NCBI GenBank assembly: GCA_002451155.1
Contig: DKBG01000042.1
Location: 1-64,000 of the forward strand
Reading direction: 5' to 3'
Source: Ignavibacteria bacterium UBA6906
Lineage (GTDB): Bacteria; Bacteroidota; Ignavibacteria; UBA10030; UBA6906
DNA: 64,000 nucleotides
Of the stretch, positions 9,321-18,801 are shown piece after piece. The notes under the pieces were generated by a model. That model was not told the origin of the DNA. It made no database searches and worked only from the letters and a program-made list of their open reading frames with translations. Both the position numbers and the translations under genes were made by a program. How positions within the stretch are numbered: position 1 is the first letter of the stretch; every line of letters starts with the position of its first letter.

Positions 9321-9723
9321 ACTGGTGGCTCCTTGCAATGGGAATCCTTTGAATCCTTCCGCCTCCACAGAGGGACTGAGCCCACGGTAGGGGAAGGGGA
9401 AAGAACGGGTGCCGGGCAACAAGGCGGGCTGCGTGGGGGCAGAGACAATACCGGGCTATCAGTATTGTAGGCAATCGGCCGAACGGATGCAACTCGAATC
9501 CGGGAGTCTTTCATCTTACTCGCCAGAATGCTACCTTACTGCGGGGAGAGGGAGCCAATAAAGAAAGCGGTTTTGTATCGTGGTATGTGTAGACGTCCCC
9601 GCTCCACCGCGCCTTGTCTCAGCCGCGCGGGCGAGAAGCGAACCTTGCTGCAGGACGCAGCCCTCTTGTCCCCACCTCAGAGAACCCCTGTATTCACCGG
9701 GACAGATTAAGGAGACCATCCCC
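9321..9723. other. Divergent intergenic region between M28 peptidase and SPFH genes
   Basis: 403 bp that must carry promoters for both directions. It contains the inverted repeat ACAATAC-N10-GTATTGT (9445-9468), which overlaps a weak minus-strand promoter match. On the right side the SPFH gene has AAGGAG at 9709-9714. Longer open frames crossing the region start without ribosome sites and are not credible extensions. Confidence 0.5.
9445..9474 (-). promoter_or_regulatory. Possible promoter with overlapping inverted repeat upstream of M28 peptidase
   Basis: On the minus strand TTGCCT (9469-9474), an 18-bp spacer and TATTGT (9445-9450) resemble a sigma-70 promoter. The perfect 7-bp inverted repeat ACAATAC / GTATTGT with a 10-bp spacer spans the -10 and most of the spacer, as a repressor operator would. 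The predicted leader to the ATG at 9320 is about 118 nt. The -10 match is moderate, so this is tentative. Confidence 0.25.
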
Positions 9724-10701
9724 ATGTGGCTGGCGATTCCGTTGATCGTGCTGTTCGCGATCATCCTGTACGAATACCGTCTTCGCCGACCTGACCAGTT
9801 CATTCTCTTTGAGTCGAAGGGAACGATCGGCTTCCGGACGGCCCGCTGGTATCCCCGGCATTTCAGTCTTGCCCTGCCAGGGACTACTCATCTCCTCGAG
9901 CCGAGAATCGAGGCAACGGCAAAGGGGAGTATCCCCATCACCGTCAAACTCGCCCTTTCGGTAGCTCCGTCCCGGGAGGCGATTCCCGCTCTTGTCCGGG
10001 CCGGCGGATGGGAACCGGGCGCTGTGATCCGCGCAGCGAAAGAAGTTGATACGCTCCTCCTGGGGCAGATCAAGGAATTCACGGAACAGGTGCCCGTCGA
10101 GGATCTCTCCGCCGAGAAGATCCACGCCCACCTCTCAAGTCGTCTCCCTTCCATCGCCCGGACGTTGGGACTCGAGCTGATCGCGCTCACGGTACAGTCC
10201 GTTGACCCGGTGGACTCCTCGATCGCGGAGGCGATGCGCCAGAGGGAGTCCGCCAGGATTATCGAGCAGACGGAGACGATCAATCAGAAAGCCCGTGTCG
10301 CCGCGGCACAGTCCAGGCTGCGTGCCGACGAGCAGATCGCCTATTTCGAGCATGAGCTAGAACTGAAGAAATCCGATCTCAAACGAGCGGAGCTTGAGAA
10401 AGAGTCGGCCATCGCCCAGCGCCGGGTGGAGGACGAAGTGGCGCGCGGGAAGATGAAGCTCGCGTTCGACAGGGAGGAGATGGAACTCCTCAAGGATCAC
10501 CCCCAGCTCCTCCTGCTGACTCCGCAGGTTGCGCGTCTTGCCGAGGCGAGTCAGGCACTACGGAACGCCAGAACGGTGGTTTCACTCTCCCCAGGCGAGG
10601 CGGAGCAGGGATCCGGCCTTCTGAACATGTTCGCGCTCTTTCTTCAGAACCTGGTACAGGCAACCGCTCGCCCGGGCGAGAAGAAGTCGAAGAACACCTG
10701 A
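9724..10701 (+). CDS. SPFH/band 7 (stomatin-like) membrane-anchored protein
   Basis: 325 residues from the ATG at 9724, chosen because AAGGAG lies 9 bp upstream and the product opens with one membrane segment (MWLAIPLIVLFAIIL). A band-7/SPFH-like domain follows (about residues 40-190, with segments such as SIPITVKLALSV and ARTLGLELIALTVQSVDPVD). Next come a long charged coiled coil (about 190-265, rich in E, K, R and A) and a hydrophobic C-terminal stretch. Such proteins form ring-like or raft-like membrane scaffolds that hold partner enzymes. The next gene, 68 bp downstream on the same strand, encodes the giant aminotransferase/PEPC-like protein, so this may be its membrane platform. That link is inferred from position only. 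Confidence 0.75.
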   Translation: MWLAIPLIVLFAIILYEYRLRRPDQFILFESKGTIGFRTARWYPRHFSLALPGTTHLLEPRIEATAKGSIPITVKLALSVAPSREAIPALVRAGGWEPGAVIRAAKEVDTLLLGQIKEFTEQVPVEDLSAEKIHAHLSSRLPSIARTLGLELIALTVQSVDPVDSSIAEAMRQRESARIIEQTETINQKARVAAAQSRLRADEQIAYFEHELELKKSDLKRAELEKESAIAQRRVEDEVARGKMKLAFDREEMELLKDHPQLLLLTPQVARLAEASQALRNARTVVSLSPGEAEQGSGLLNMFALFLQNLVQATARPGEKKSKNT

Positions 10702-10769
10702 CCGATGTCTGAGGCGGAGCACCGGGCTCCGCCGCGCTTCTCCAACCAGACCAGGCCTCCACCGTCACG

Positions 10770-13700
10770 ATGCCGAACGATCCGCTGGAATACTTCCTGT
10801 TGCGCCCAGTGCGGGCCGCAAAGGTTTCCGAAATCAGCGAAACCACTGCGGCTTCTTCCGTTGCCGCTGAGGAGCGGGTCAATTTTCACATCGGCAACCC
10901 GGTCCAGGATGAGCGTCTATTCGCACTGTTCCGACGCCTGGCGCTCGGCATCGATCCCCACCGCAGAGATCTCGACGGATACTCGCTTGAACAGCTTCTG
11001 GGGGAGCTCGAGTTGGAGCGGAAAGATCTTCCCAAGCTTCAGTTCCTCGACGCGCTCATCCGGAAGAGCGCTCCATACATGCCTCGCGGGGGATACCAGC
11101 GAAGCAATCCAGGCGAACTGGTGACTCTCTTCGCGGAGTGGCTCACACAGAAACAACCGGAACCCCTTTCCTATGACCTGGGCAAGGAGTCTGGTATCCG
11201 AGAGGTCATTCTTGCTACAGGTGGAGTGCAGGAGTCCCTCAGGATATTCTTCCTGGCGCTTGCACAGTACATGGTCCACCTCCCGGCACGAGTGCTGCTC
11301 TGGTCCCATCTGCTCCCCTCCCATGTTCGAGCGATCGGCGAATTCCAGTTTCGCGACATGCCGCAGGATGAGCACGGGGCCCTCGCGGCTGTTCGGTCAA
11401 CATTCGCCGAGGGATCCCCCTGTCCGACGTTCCTTATTCTCGGAACAACGACAAAGGAGGAGACCCGCCGCGCGCTGCGACAGCTGGCACTGGAGCATCC
11501 GTTGGTCATTCTCGAAACCAACAATGCACCGAACCACCTGTCGCTCGCCCGTGAAGCAGGAATGATGCGTCGCGTCGTGCGGTTTCTTTCCCCGGCAATT
11601 TTCTTTCCCCGGCTTGAGAGGCTCTCGACAGTCTTTGTCGCGGGGAATCATGATCTTATCAACATCCTCGAGGTTGCCCACTTTCAGCTGAAGGGGACGC
11701 CATCCGCGTCAGAGGCCGAACTCCTCACCTTCATCCTGACAGAGGCGCGTCCAGAAGGGGCAGCCGGCGGGGACCATCTGGACGGCGCCCTTCTCCCCGA
11801 CCAGTCGGGTGGAAAGCTCCCGACACGTCACACCGAAGCGATACGGGCACGCATTAATTCGCTCCTGGCCTCACGGACAGAGTCTGCCACACGTATCATG
11901 ACGCGGGCGGCAGTGAAGGAAGACGGACTCCTCCAGCGTTCGCAGGCTGTGTTTGCCCGCCGCTTTCCCGGGCATGACGCCTTCGCCGGGCGTGACTACC
12001 CGGAACTCTGTGACGAAGTTCTTGCGTCCGCGGCACAAGAGTCCTGGCAGGAGGAGCTCACCACCGCATTGCTGACGCAGTTCGTAAACCACCATCCGGA
12101 ATATTCGTTCCGTCACTGCGTTGTTGTGAGCGGCTCCTCGCGAACCGCTCTGGGCCTTCTCGGCTCTCATTGCGGGATCGAGGAGGTCATCATCCCGGAT
12201 CTGAGTTGGACATACGAACATTGTTTCCGGACAGTCACAACAGTCCCGCTTACCGAAACCTATGCGCTTGATGTCCCGCGGTTGATAGAGACGGTGCAGC
12301 GGAAGATTGCCGATAATCCCGCCTGGAATCTCACGGGAGCTGTTGCCCTGAACAACCCGCACAATGCGACGGGCCAGACATTTGATCAGGATGACATACG
12401 ACGTTTGCTCTGCTGGCTCCTCGAGCACCGGGTGACCGTTATTGACGACCTTGCGTACCAGAATGTTGCCGCGTCGCCGGATCTCAGCGGTCCATTGACG
12501 CTCCGCCAGATGGCGGACGACCTCCTTCGGAACGGTCAGATCTCGGGAGAGCAGGCAGAGTGTCTTATTACGGTTCATTCTGTCTCGAAAACAGATTCAC
12601 TTGCCGGATCCCGGTTGGCCATTGCCGAGATCCGAAACGAACGTCTTCTGGCCAGGTTCCGGCAGGTCACTGCGTCGATTTTGCCCAACGTGGGGGCTAT
12701 CTTCCTTTCATACCTTTTCTACCGTCGCCCGGTTGACGATGTCCGCCATTACTGGAAGCTTCGGAATAGTATCTTCGACACCAGAATGCACGCCCTCGAG
12801 GAGGCGGTCGAGAATATCCCCGCCGCCCGGAACCGCTACGGGATCACCATCCGCCGTCCAACCGGAAGCATGTATCCGCTCATGGTTATCTCCCGGCTTC
12901 CAGCAGGGCTTTCCCTCGACTGGCTTTCCGCCGGACTGGCACGGCAGGGAATCGGATTGCTGCCACTGTCAGCCTTTGCACGCACGGAGGATGGTTTCGA
13001 AACCGGACGAAAGACTTTCCGGTTGACGCTGGGAGGAAGCGACAGCGCGGATCGGCTCCTGCCGAAAACCAGGAGAGTCCTCATTGATCTCAACCGGATG
13101 ATCGCCGATGAGGAGTCCAGGTACAACAGACGCGTGCCGTCAGGCCGGACCGGCCGGTCGGGTTCTCCAGCAGTGCATACGGAGGTCGCCGCACGGTGGG
13201 ATGCACTGTTGCAGAAGGTAACACAGGAGTGCGCTGCCGCTGCGCGCACGCATCGGGAACGAACATTCGGGCTGACCGGCAGGGCCCCGGAGGTGAATAG
13301 TTTTCTCGATCGCTCGCTGCCGGAACGTTTACAGACCGTGCGGCAGCGTTTTGCCGACCGTGCCGCTCATGTGGCGGATCTCCTTGCCTTCACGCGGACG
13401 GATGGCGGCAAGGAGCTCGTACGGGTCCTCGAGCGCGAATTCTACAAAGACCATCTCACATCACGGCAGCAGCGATTTCAATCAAGGCCGTACGACCGGA
13501 CCGTTCACCCGACCCAGATGTACTCCCTCCGGGCGGAAATGCTCTGGGATTCTGCGATCGAATCCATCCTGGCACATTCGGATACGCCTGGAACTCTCCC
13601 AAAGCAGATCGCACGCGCCCTGTTCAGGGAATATGCGGGGATGGACGTGGCAATCGGCTCTGCTGATGAAGGGGACGAACTGCTGTGCGACCTGGACCGG

Positions 13701-16376
13701 CTTATCGCGGCGGAAGATTTTCTGTCCATCCACGGGGAAGCCTCCTCTCCTTCGTTTCTTTCCTACTGGGGCGACTGGGATGGAAGCACCCGTCCATCCG
13801 GCCAGGGGCACAGACTGGTGGCAACGATCCTCGTCGCGAACGTTGAACGCCTGGCCCGGCTGCTCAGAATGCTCTACGATCAGAATCGCTCTCTTGCCAT
13901 CGACCCCGCGCTGCTACGGGACATGGAACAGCTTCCGGTCCGTTCCTCCCGATTTCGAAAACTCCTCGATGAAATCACGATCCTGACCCATCAGCTGGAG
14001 CGGAGATATAAGGGGCTTCTCCCGTTCCATATCACTCCGAGCCGGCTCCGGAGGGTGGGCATGCAGCTCCACCTCGCCCGCGATCCCCTGACCACACTCT
14101 GGCAGCACAACGACCGTCTCGAACGCCGGATGCTTGCGCTCCGGGAGGAGCGCAAGCGCGCGCTGCAGTATTACTTCAGTCTGAACAAACAGCTGCGGAA
14201 GGCGCTGCATTCACACCTCCCATCGCTCCGCTCCAGCCTCGGGAACCCGGACCTCGCGATTCGCGCGGCATCCTACCGGGACCTCTTGCAGCGTTTCGTG
14301 ATCACTCCACGGATCCACCAGAACATGGTCACCGCTCAGGATCCGTTCGCCATTGACACGACGGTCCACAACATCATGGAGATCAACGAGATCAGCGGGG
14401 CATCAGGAAATCCGGGAATGATCCTTGCCCTCCAAATCAGCATGTCCACCGAACCGGAGGCCCTGATCACGCTGGACCGGAAGACCAGGGCGCAGAGGGA
14501 CAACGTGTTCCGCGGCCGCCCGGACCTGGAACTGCCCGGGGTCTGGCTGATTCCGCTCTTTGAAGATCTGAACGCCGTCACCGCGATCCCCCGCTACCTG
14601 GACAAGATCTGGGAGTATGCCGTGCAGAGCCGGCGGCTAAGCCAGGAAGTCTCCGCCCGATTCAGAGAGATGGTGTGTGAGGTATTCATCGCCGGCTCTG
14701 ACCTGAGCCAGCAGGTCGGGCAGACCGCCGGCGCTATGATCTTTCGAGAGGCGAAGTACCAGATTGTCCGCTGGCTCGCGGACAGAGGTCTCGTCAGTGA
14801 TGTGCGGGTGAAAATGGGGTGTGGCGAACCGATGCAGAGGCAGGGCGGATACTACGCACCCGCGTCAGGCAGGCCCGCCTTCATCCGCTCACGGGAAAAC
14901 GATGCGCGACTGGCGCGCCACGTCCGGGAATCCACCCGGCGGAGCACCCGGTATGCAACAACACCCCTTATGGGTGTGTTCTCGGGAGGGGACCTACGCA
15001 CATTTCAGAGCGCCGTCTCGGAGCAGCTCCGCTCGCTTCCGGTGAAGGAATATGCGGACCTTCTCTACCACGTCCGCGCCGCACAATACTTCCACTCCCA
15101 CGAGCTATCACGAGCTGCCGAGCCGTTCGTCGAGACGCGATTGAAGTTCAGCGCGCGGGGAGAACAGGAAATTGAGCGTCTCACCATTGGGCGCCGCGAT
15201 CCGCTCTTTGAGGAATTTTCCAAGAGTGCGACAGAGAATTTCCGGACGATCGTTTACGGACGCGAAGAAGATGTTGTGGGAATACATCTGATTTCCTACT
15301 TCATCGCGCGGACTACGCCCTCACTCAGGGACAGACCGACCTTCCGCCCCGGCAAGGGTGTAGCCGAAAGTCAGGGCCAACTGATCATCGGACGGATCGC
15401 CGAGACCATCCCCCTGGCAAAGCACGGAAGCCTCCTGCGGGCCATCGCCCACAATCAGGCACAGACGTTTCTCCTCGGCATCAACCAGCTTACCACCGGC
15501 CTGTTCCGTGCCCTCGACACGTTCGCGCAGACGCAGTTCGTGGAGGGGAAAGGTGAATACCTGATCGCGGACCGGGTGCTTCCAAACCTTCCGGTCTACG
15601 AGATGCTCCACACGCTGCGCCTGTATCAGGACATGGATCTGACGTATCTGAAGCAAATGGAACGAGCCTTCCCGGCGGGGAATTCCTGTTTCACTGTCCT
15701 TCGCGAAGATCTCGATTCGCTCCGGCGCTACGTCGGACCGCTGCAGAAGGAGCTGATCCGCCGGCACGGGATCGCGGTCGCCGACTTCTTTGAGGGGGAC
15801 CGGTTTATTGCCGACCTTCTGCCCACTCTCCGTCCAGACCTGGCTGTCCTGATGCAGCCGGACCTTTTTAACAGGAGCTATGACCTGCTTGAGGGACAGA
15901 TCGACGGACCGGTAGACGAGAACTGGAAGGGAGAAATGTGTCGACTACTTGCGATGCCGGAGGAAGTTGCACTCTGGCGCGGCCGGGCATGGGAACTCCT
16001 TGAGCGCCCGGTATATGGACGGCTCGAAAGCTTTGTCGAGCTCGCCCTTGCCCTTTCCTCTCTCCCGGGCCGCCTGGACCAGCGGGAGAGTGAGGGCCGT
16101 GCCTCCCTGACTCGCAGACTCCGGGGACAGCCGGCCATGCAGGAGTTTCTCACGTCCACTCAAGATGACTCCATGCGCGAGTTTCTCGCTGCCGCGTTTG
16201 AGTACCTCTCCGGCCTGTCACGAAACCGCATGGAAGTACCAACGAGTGTCATTAAAGCCCTCAAAGACATCGAGAAGATCATCGGGATCGAAGAACAGGC
16301 ACTTTCGACCCGCGAGCAGGACCTTCTTCGCTTCTTCCTCCTCAAGATCGCGCGACTCTGCGGCGAGAACGGTTGA
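10770..16376 (+). CDS. Giant multidomain protein: degenerate aminotransferase + PLP aminotransferase + PEP carboxylase-like domain
   Basis: 1868 residues with no signal peptide or membrane segment, so probably cytoplasmic. Residues about 35-390 resemble a class I aminotransferase fold (NFHIGNP, PRGGYQRSN, ATGGVQESL) but have no PLP lysine where one is expected. Residues about 395-775 form a second copy with NNPHNATGQ (528-536), Asp559/560 and Tyr563, and the PLP lysine Lys607 in HSVSKTDSLAGSR. Residues about 790-1868 carry PEP carboxylase landmarks in the right order: VHPTQ (912-916), WGDWDGS (1000-1006), IPLFEDL (1261-1267), AGSDLSQQ (1308-1315), GCGEPMQRQGG (1350-1360) and a late LRRYVGPLQKEL. 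His913, Glu1265, Asp1311 and Arg1357 match catalytic or metal residues; other key residues differ. The start has no strong ribosome site and may rely on coupling to the SPFH gene. Confidence 0.75.
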   Translation: MPNDPLEYFLLRPVRAAKVSEISETTAASSVAAEERVNFHIGNPVQDERLFALFRRLALGIDPHRRDLDGYSLEQLLGELELERKDLPKLQFLDALIRKSAPYMPRGGYQRSNPGELVTLFAEWLTQKQPEPLSYDLGKESGIREVILATGGVQESLRIFFLALAQYMVHLPARVLLWSHLLPSHVRAIGEFQFRDMPQDEHGALAAVRSTFAEGSPCPTFLILGTTTKEETRRALRQLALEHPLVILETNNAPNHLSLAREAGMMRRVVRFLSPAIFFPRLERLSTVFVAGNHDLINILEVAHFQLKGTPSASEAELLTFILTEARPEGAAGGDHLDGALLPDQSGGKLPTRHTEAIRARINSLLASRTESATRIMTRAAVKEDGLLQRSQAVFARRFPGHDAFAGRDYPELCDEVLASAAQESWQEELTTALLTQFVNHHPEYSFRHCVVVSGSSRTALGLLGSHCGIEEVIIPDLSWTYEHCFRTVTTVPLTETYALDVPRLIETVQRKIADNPAWNLTGAVALNNPHNATGQTFDQDDIRRLLCWLLEHRVTVIDDLAYQNVAASPDLSGPLTLRQMADDLLRNGQISGEQAECLITVHSVSKTDSLAGSRLAIAEIRNERLLARFRQVTASILPNVGAIFLSYLFYRRPVDDVRHYWKLRNSIFDTRMHALEEAVENIPAARNRYGITIRRPTGSMYPLMVISRLPAGLSLDWLSAGLARQGIGLLPLSAFARTEDGFETGRKTFRLTLGGSDSADRLLPKTRRVLIDLNRMIADEESRYNRRVPSGRTGRSGSPAVHTEVAARWDALLQKVTQECAAAARTHRERTFGLTGRAPEVNSFLDRSLPERLQTVRQRFADRAAHVADLLAFTRTDGGKELVRVLEREFYKDHLTSRQQRFQSRPYDRTVHPTQMYSLRAEMLWDSAIESILAHSDTPGTLPKQIARALFREYAGMDVAIGSADEGDELLCDLDRLIAAEDFLSIHGEASSPSFLSYWGDWDGSTRPSGQGHRLVATILVANVERLARLLRMLYDQNRSLAIDPALLRDMEQLPVRSSRFRKLLDEITILTHQLERRYKGLLPFHITPSRLRRVGMQLHLARDPLTTLWQHNDRLERRMLALREERKRALQYYFSLNKQLRKALHSHLPSLRSSLGNPDLAIRAASYRDLLQRFVITPRIHQNMVTAQDPFAIDTTVHNIMEINEISGASGNPGMILALQISMSTEPEALITLDRKTRAQRDNVFRGRPDLELPGVWLIPLFEDLNAVTAIPRYLDKIWEYAVQSRRLSQEVSARFREMVCEVFIAGSDLSQQVGQTAGAMIFREAKYQIVRWLADRGLVSDVRVKMGCGEPMQRQGGYYAPASGRPAFIRSRENDARLARHVRESTRRSTRYATTPLMGVFSGGDLRTFQSAVSEQLRSLPVKEYADLLYHVRAAQYFHSHELSRAAEPFVETRLKFSARGEQEIERLTIGRRDPLFEEFSKSATENFRTIVYGREEDVVGIHLISYFIARTTPSLRDRPTFRPGKGVAESQGQLIIGRIAETIPLAKHGSLLRAIAHNQAQTFLLGINQLTTGLFRALDTFAQTQFVEGKGEYLIADRVLPNLPVYEMLHTLRLYQDMDLTYLKQMERAFPAGNSCFTVLREDLDSLRRYVGPLQKELIRRHGIAVADFFEGDRFIADLLPTLRPDLAVLMQPDLFNRSYDLLEGQIDGPVDENWKGEMCRLLAMPEEVALWRGRAWELLERPVYGRLESFVELALALSSLPGRLDQRESEGRASLTRRLRGQPAMQEFLTSTQDDSMREFLAAAFEYLSGLSRNRMEVPTSVIKALKDIEKIIGIEEQALSTREQDLLRFFLLKIARLCGENG

Positions 16377-16426
16377 GTGGCGCTGAGGATCCTCCTCTTC
16401 TGGAGCAAATCCGATCCACTGCCGGG

Positions 16427-18745
16427 TCAGTCCACCTGAATCTCATCCAGAAAGAGCCACGCTTTCTTTCCCGCACCCGGATGCCACGGCGGGCAAACCC
16501 TGATGGCCCTGGCCGTAATCCGCACGTATCGTGCCCAGGTCGGCTCACACACTTTCGCCAACCCCTTAATAAACGGCTCTTTTGTGTCGAGCGGAGTGTC
16601 ATTCGTGAATTCCGCGACGTGGAGATACGATTCTCCGTCGCTTGATACCGCAAACGACACCGCCGCGGGCAGGAATACCCAGCTGACAGAGTTCTGGAGG
16701 AAATTTACTCCGATCCGGGAGACTTCCTGCGACCTTCCGAGATCTACGACTGCCTCAACATCGGTTCCCTCAAATCCCTGCCAGTTCCCGTCGCCGAGGT
16801 TACGTGAGCCGAAGACCCCGTTTGTAAGACCCAAGCTCCCTCCCGCCGTATATATTGCACTGTGGGGTGGTGTCAGTCGGACGGCTTTCCCCGTCGCGCG
16901 GCTGAACCGATAGTGAATCGTGGACGGGGTGCTCAGACATGATTTCCCTTCGAACGCGGCGGCGCGCAGCGTCGAGGTACTGGCAAGCCGGACCGGACCG
17001 ACATACTCCGGAGATTCCGGTGTGGGTTCGGTGCCGTCGAGCGTGTATCGCAGGTTCGCCCGGAGGTATTCGCACTCGAGGTGAACATCGAGCGCCGGGA
17101 TCGCGGGATCAAGCAGTGCTTTCGCGTTGACGGAAAAAAGACTCCGTGCACTGTTGATCCGGTGAGCAGCAAGCCGGGAAAAATGCGCCGGAAGCCGGGA
17201 AGCGAAATCCTCCCATGATCTCCGGTCCTCGGGAGACCAGAGGACCTCTGCAAGCGCACAGAGTCTCGGGAGTGCCATGTACTGAACGCGCTCAAAAGTC
17301 TCTATGTACTCCGTCCAGACATTTCCCTGGGCACCGAGGATGTGCTTTTGTTCGGCAGCCGTCAGCCCTGGGGGGATCGGCTCATACGTGTAGACTTTGC
17401 GGATCGTCGTGAAGCCACCGATGGCGCGCGGCTCAAGTGCCTGGTTCCCCTGATAGTAATCAAAGTAACAGTGCGTGGAGGGCGTCATGATCGCGTCATG
17501 CCCCTGTCTCGCTGCTGCCAACCCTCCGTCGATCCCCCTCCACGACATGACGGTCGCCTCCGGCGCAAGTCCACCTTCAAGGATTTCATCCCATCCAATC
17601 ACGCGACGGCCGCGGGAATTGAGAAATTTCTCGATGCGCGTAATGAAATAACTCTGCAGTTCTGATTCATCCTTCAGGCCTTCGGCACGGATCCGCTCCT
17701 GACAGCGAGGACATTCCTTCCATCGGGTCTTCGGGACTTCGTCGCCCCCAATGTGGACGTATCTCCCCGGAAACAGGCCGCAAATTTCGGACAGGACATT
17801 CTGGAGAAACTCAAACGTCCGGTCGTTCCCCGCACAGAAGACGTCATCATAGACACCCCAGCGCGTTCCAACATCAAACGGTCCGCCTGTGCACGAAAGT
17901 CCAGGATACGCCGCCAGGGCCGCCAGCGAATGACCGGGCATCTCGATCTCGGGGATGATCTCCACATACCGTTCCCGCGCGTACCTGACGACATCCCGGA
18001 TCTCATCCTGCGTATAGAATCCACCGTAGACCGACCCGTCAGGGACTGCGCGCCACGCACCGACGGATGTCAGGAGGGGGTACGTCTTGATCTCGACCCG
18101 CCATCCCTGGTCTTCTGTGAGATGCCAGTGAAAACGGTTCATCTTGTGCATTGCCAGGATATCGATATATTTCTTCACCGAATCGACCGGGAAGAAATGC
18201 CGGCCCACATCGAGATGCATTCCCCTGTATCCGAAGCGGGGGTGGTCCTCGATGACGACACAGGGAATGCTGGTCCAGTGTTCTCGCTCCGACGCGTCCT
18301 TCTCCGGCACCCCGGCTGTAAGCAGCTGGCGGAGGGTTTGAATTCCATAGAACACACCGGGGGCACCGGAAGACGTTATGCGCACGCCCCTCGGCGTCAC
18401 CGTCAGATTGTACGCCTCGGTTCGGTCTGCAGCTGAGTCCTTCTTCACCGAGAGGTGAATGTCGTGAGCCCGACCAGCGCCGATGACGACCCTCAGCGGC
18501 ACGCCGGTTATTGCTCCGAGCACATTCGCCGCATAGGAGGCCACCTGTGCGAGTTCACTGTCAGGCGAGACGACGGCAATGCGACTGTCGGGACGCACGC
18601 GAAACACACTCCCATGAACAGTCATCCTGGCCGGTATCGGAATCACCGATAGGGCCGGGGGGGGCTGGCGGTCACCGGAGGTGTTCGCGATCGCAAGACC
18701 TGCAGAGGCAACGAGCGTCAGGAGCGCTGAACGGAAGGTGTACAT
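16427..18745 (-). CDS. GH20 beta-N-acetylhexosaminidase (secreted)
   Basis: 772 residues from the second ATG (18745), which has GGAGAG 4 bp upstream; the first ATG at 18757 has none. A signal peptide is followed by a GH20 N-terminal domain (about 30-160). The catalytic barrel shows HLDVGRHFF, HWHLTEDQGWR and the diagnostic Asp-Glu pair in HIGGDEV (Asp335-Glu336), used in substrate-assisted hydrolysis of terminal GlcNAc or GalNAc. The C-terminus has a chitobiase-like beta domain (YTLDGTEPTPE) and a discoidin-like segment. It follows the CBM9-like and fucosidase genes on the same strand, suggesting joint trimming of fucosylated, HexNAc-containing glycans. Confidence 0.93.
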   Translation of the reverse strand: MYTFRSALLTLVASAGLAIANTSGDRQPPPALSVIPIPARMTVHGSVFRVRPDSRIAVVSPDSELAQVASYAANVLGAITGVPLRVVIGAGRAHDIHLSVKKDSAADRTEAYNLTVTPRGVRITSSGAPGVFYGIQTLRQLLTAGVPEKDASEREHWTSIPCVVIEDHPRFGYRGMHLDVGRHFFPVDSVKKYIDILAMHKMNRFHWHLTEDQGWRVEIKTYPLLTSVGAWRAVPDGSVYGGFYTQDEIRDVVRYARERYVEIIPEIEMPGHSLAALAAYPGLSCTGGPFDVGTRWGVYDDVFCAGNDRTFEFLQNVLSEICGLFPGRYVHIGGDEVPKTRWKECPRCQERIRAEGLKDESELQSYFITRIEKFLNSRGRRVIGWDEILEGGLAPEATVMSWRGIDGGLAAARQGHDAIMTPSTHCYFDYYQGNQALEPRAIGGFTTIRKVYTYEPIPPGLTAAEQKHILGAQGNVWTEYIETFERVQYMALPRLCALAEVLWSPEDRRSWEDFASRLPAHFSRLAAHRINSARSLFSVNAKALLDPAIPALDVHLECEYLRANLRYTLDGTEPTPESPEYVGPVRLASTSTLRAAAFEGKSCLSTPSTIHYRFSRATGKAVRLTPPHSAIYTAGGSLGLTNGVFGSRNLGDGNWQGFEGTDVEAVVDLGRSQEVSRIGVNFLQNSVSWVFLPAAVSFAVSSDGESYLHVAEFTNDTPLDTKEPFIKGLAKVCEPTWARYVRITARAIRVCPPWHPGAGKKAWLFLDEIQVD

Positions 18746-18801
18746 CGGGCTCTCCATGGGAACAATTCACAGAACATGAACAAATCGGTTTCATTACCAG
18801 C

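Noticed and set aside
10770..16376. Idea that the giant protein with an SPFH partner is an antiphage defence system
   Set aside because: No nuclease, NTPase or toxin motif is visible, and the recognised motifs are metabolic.
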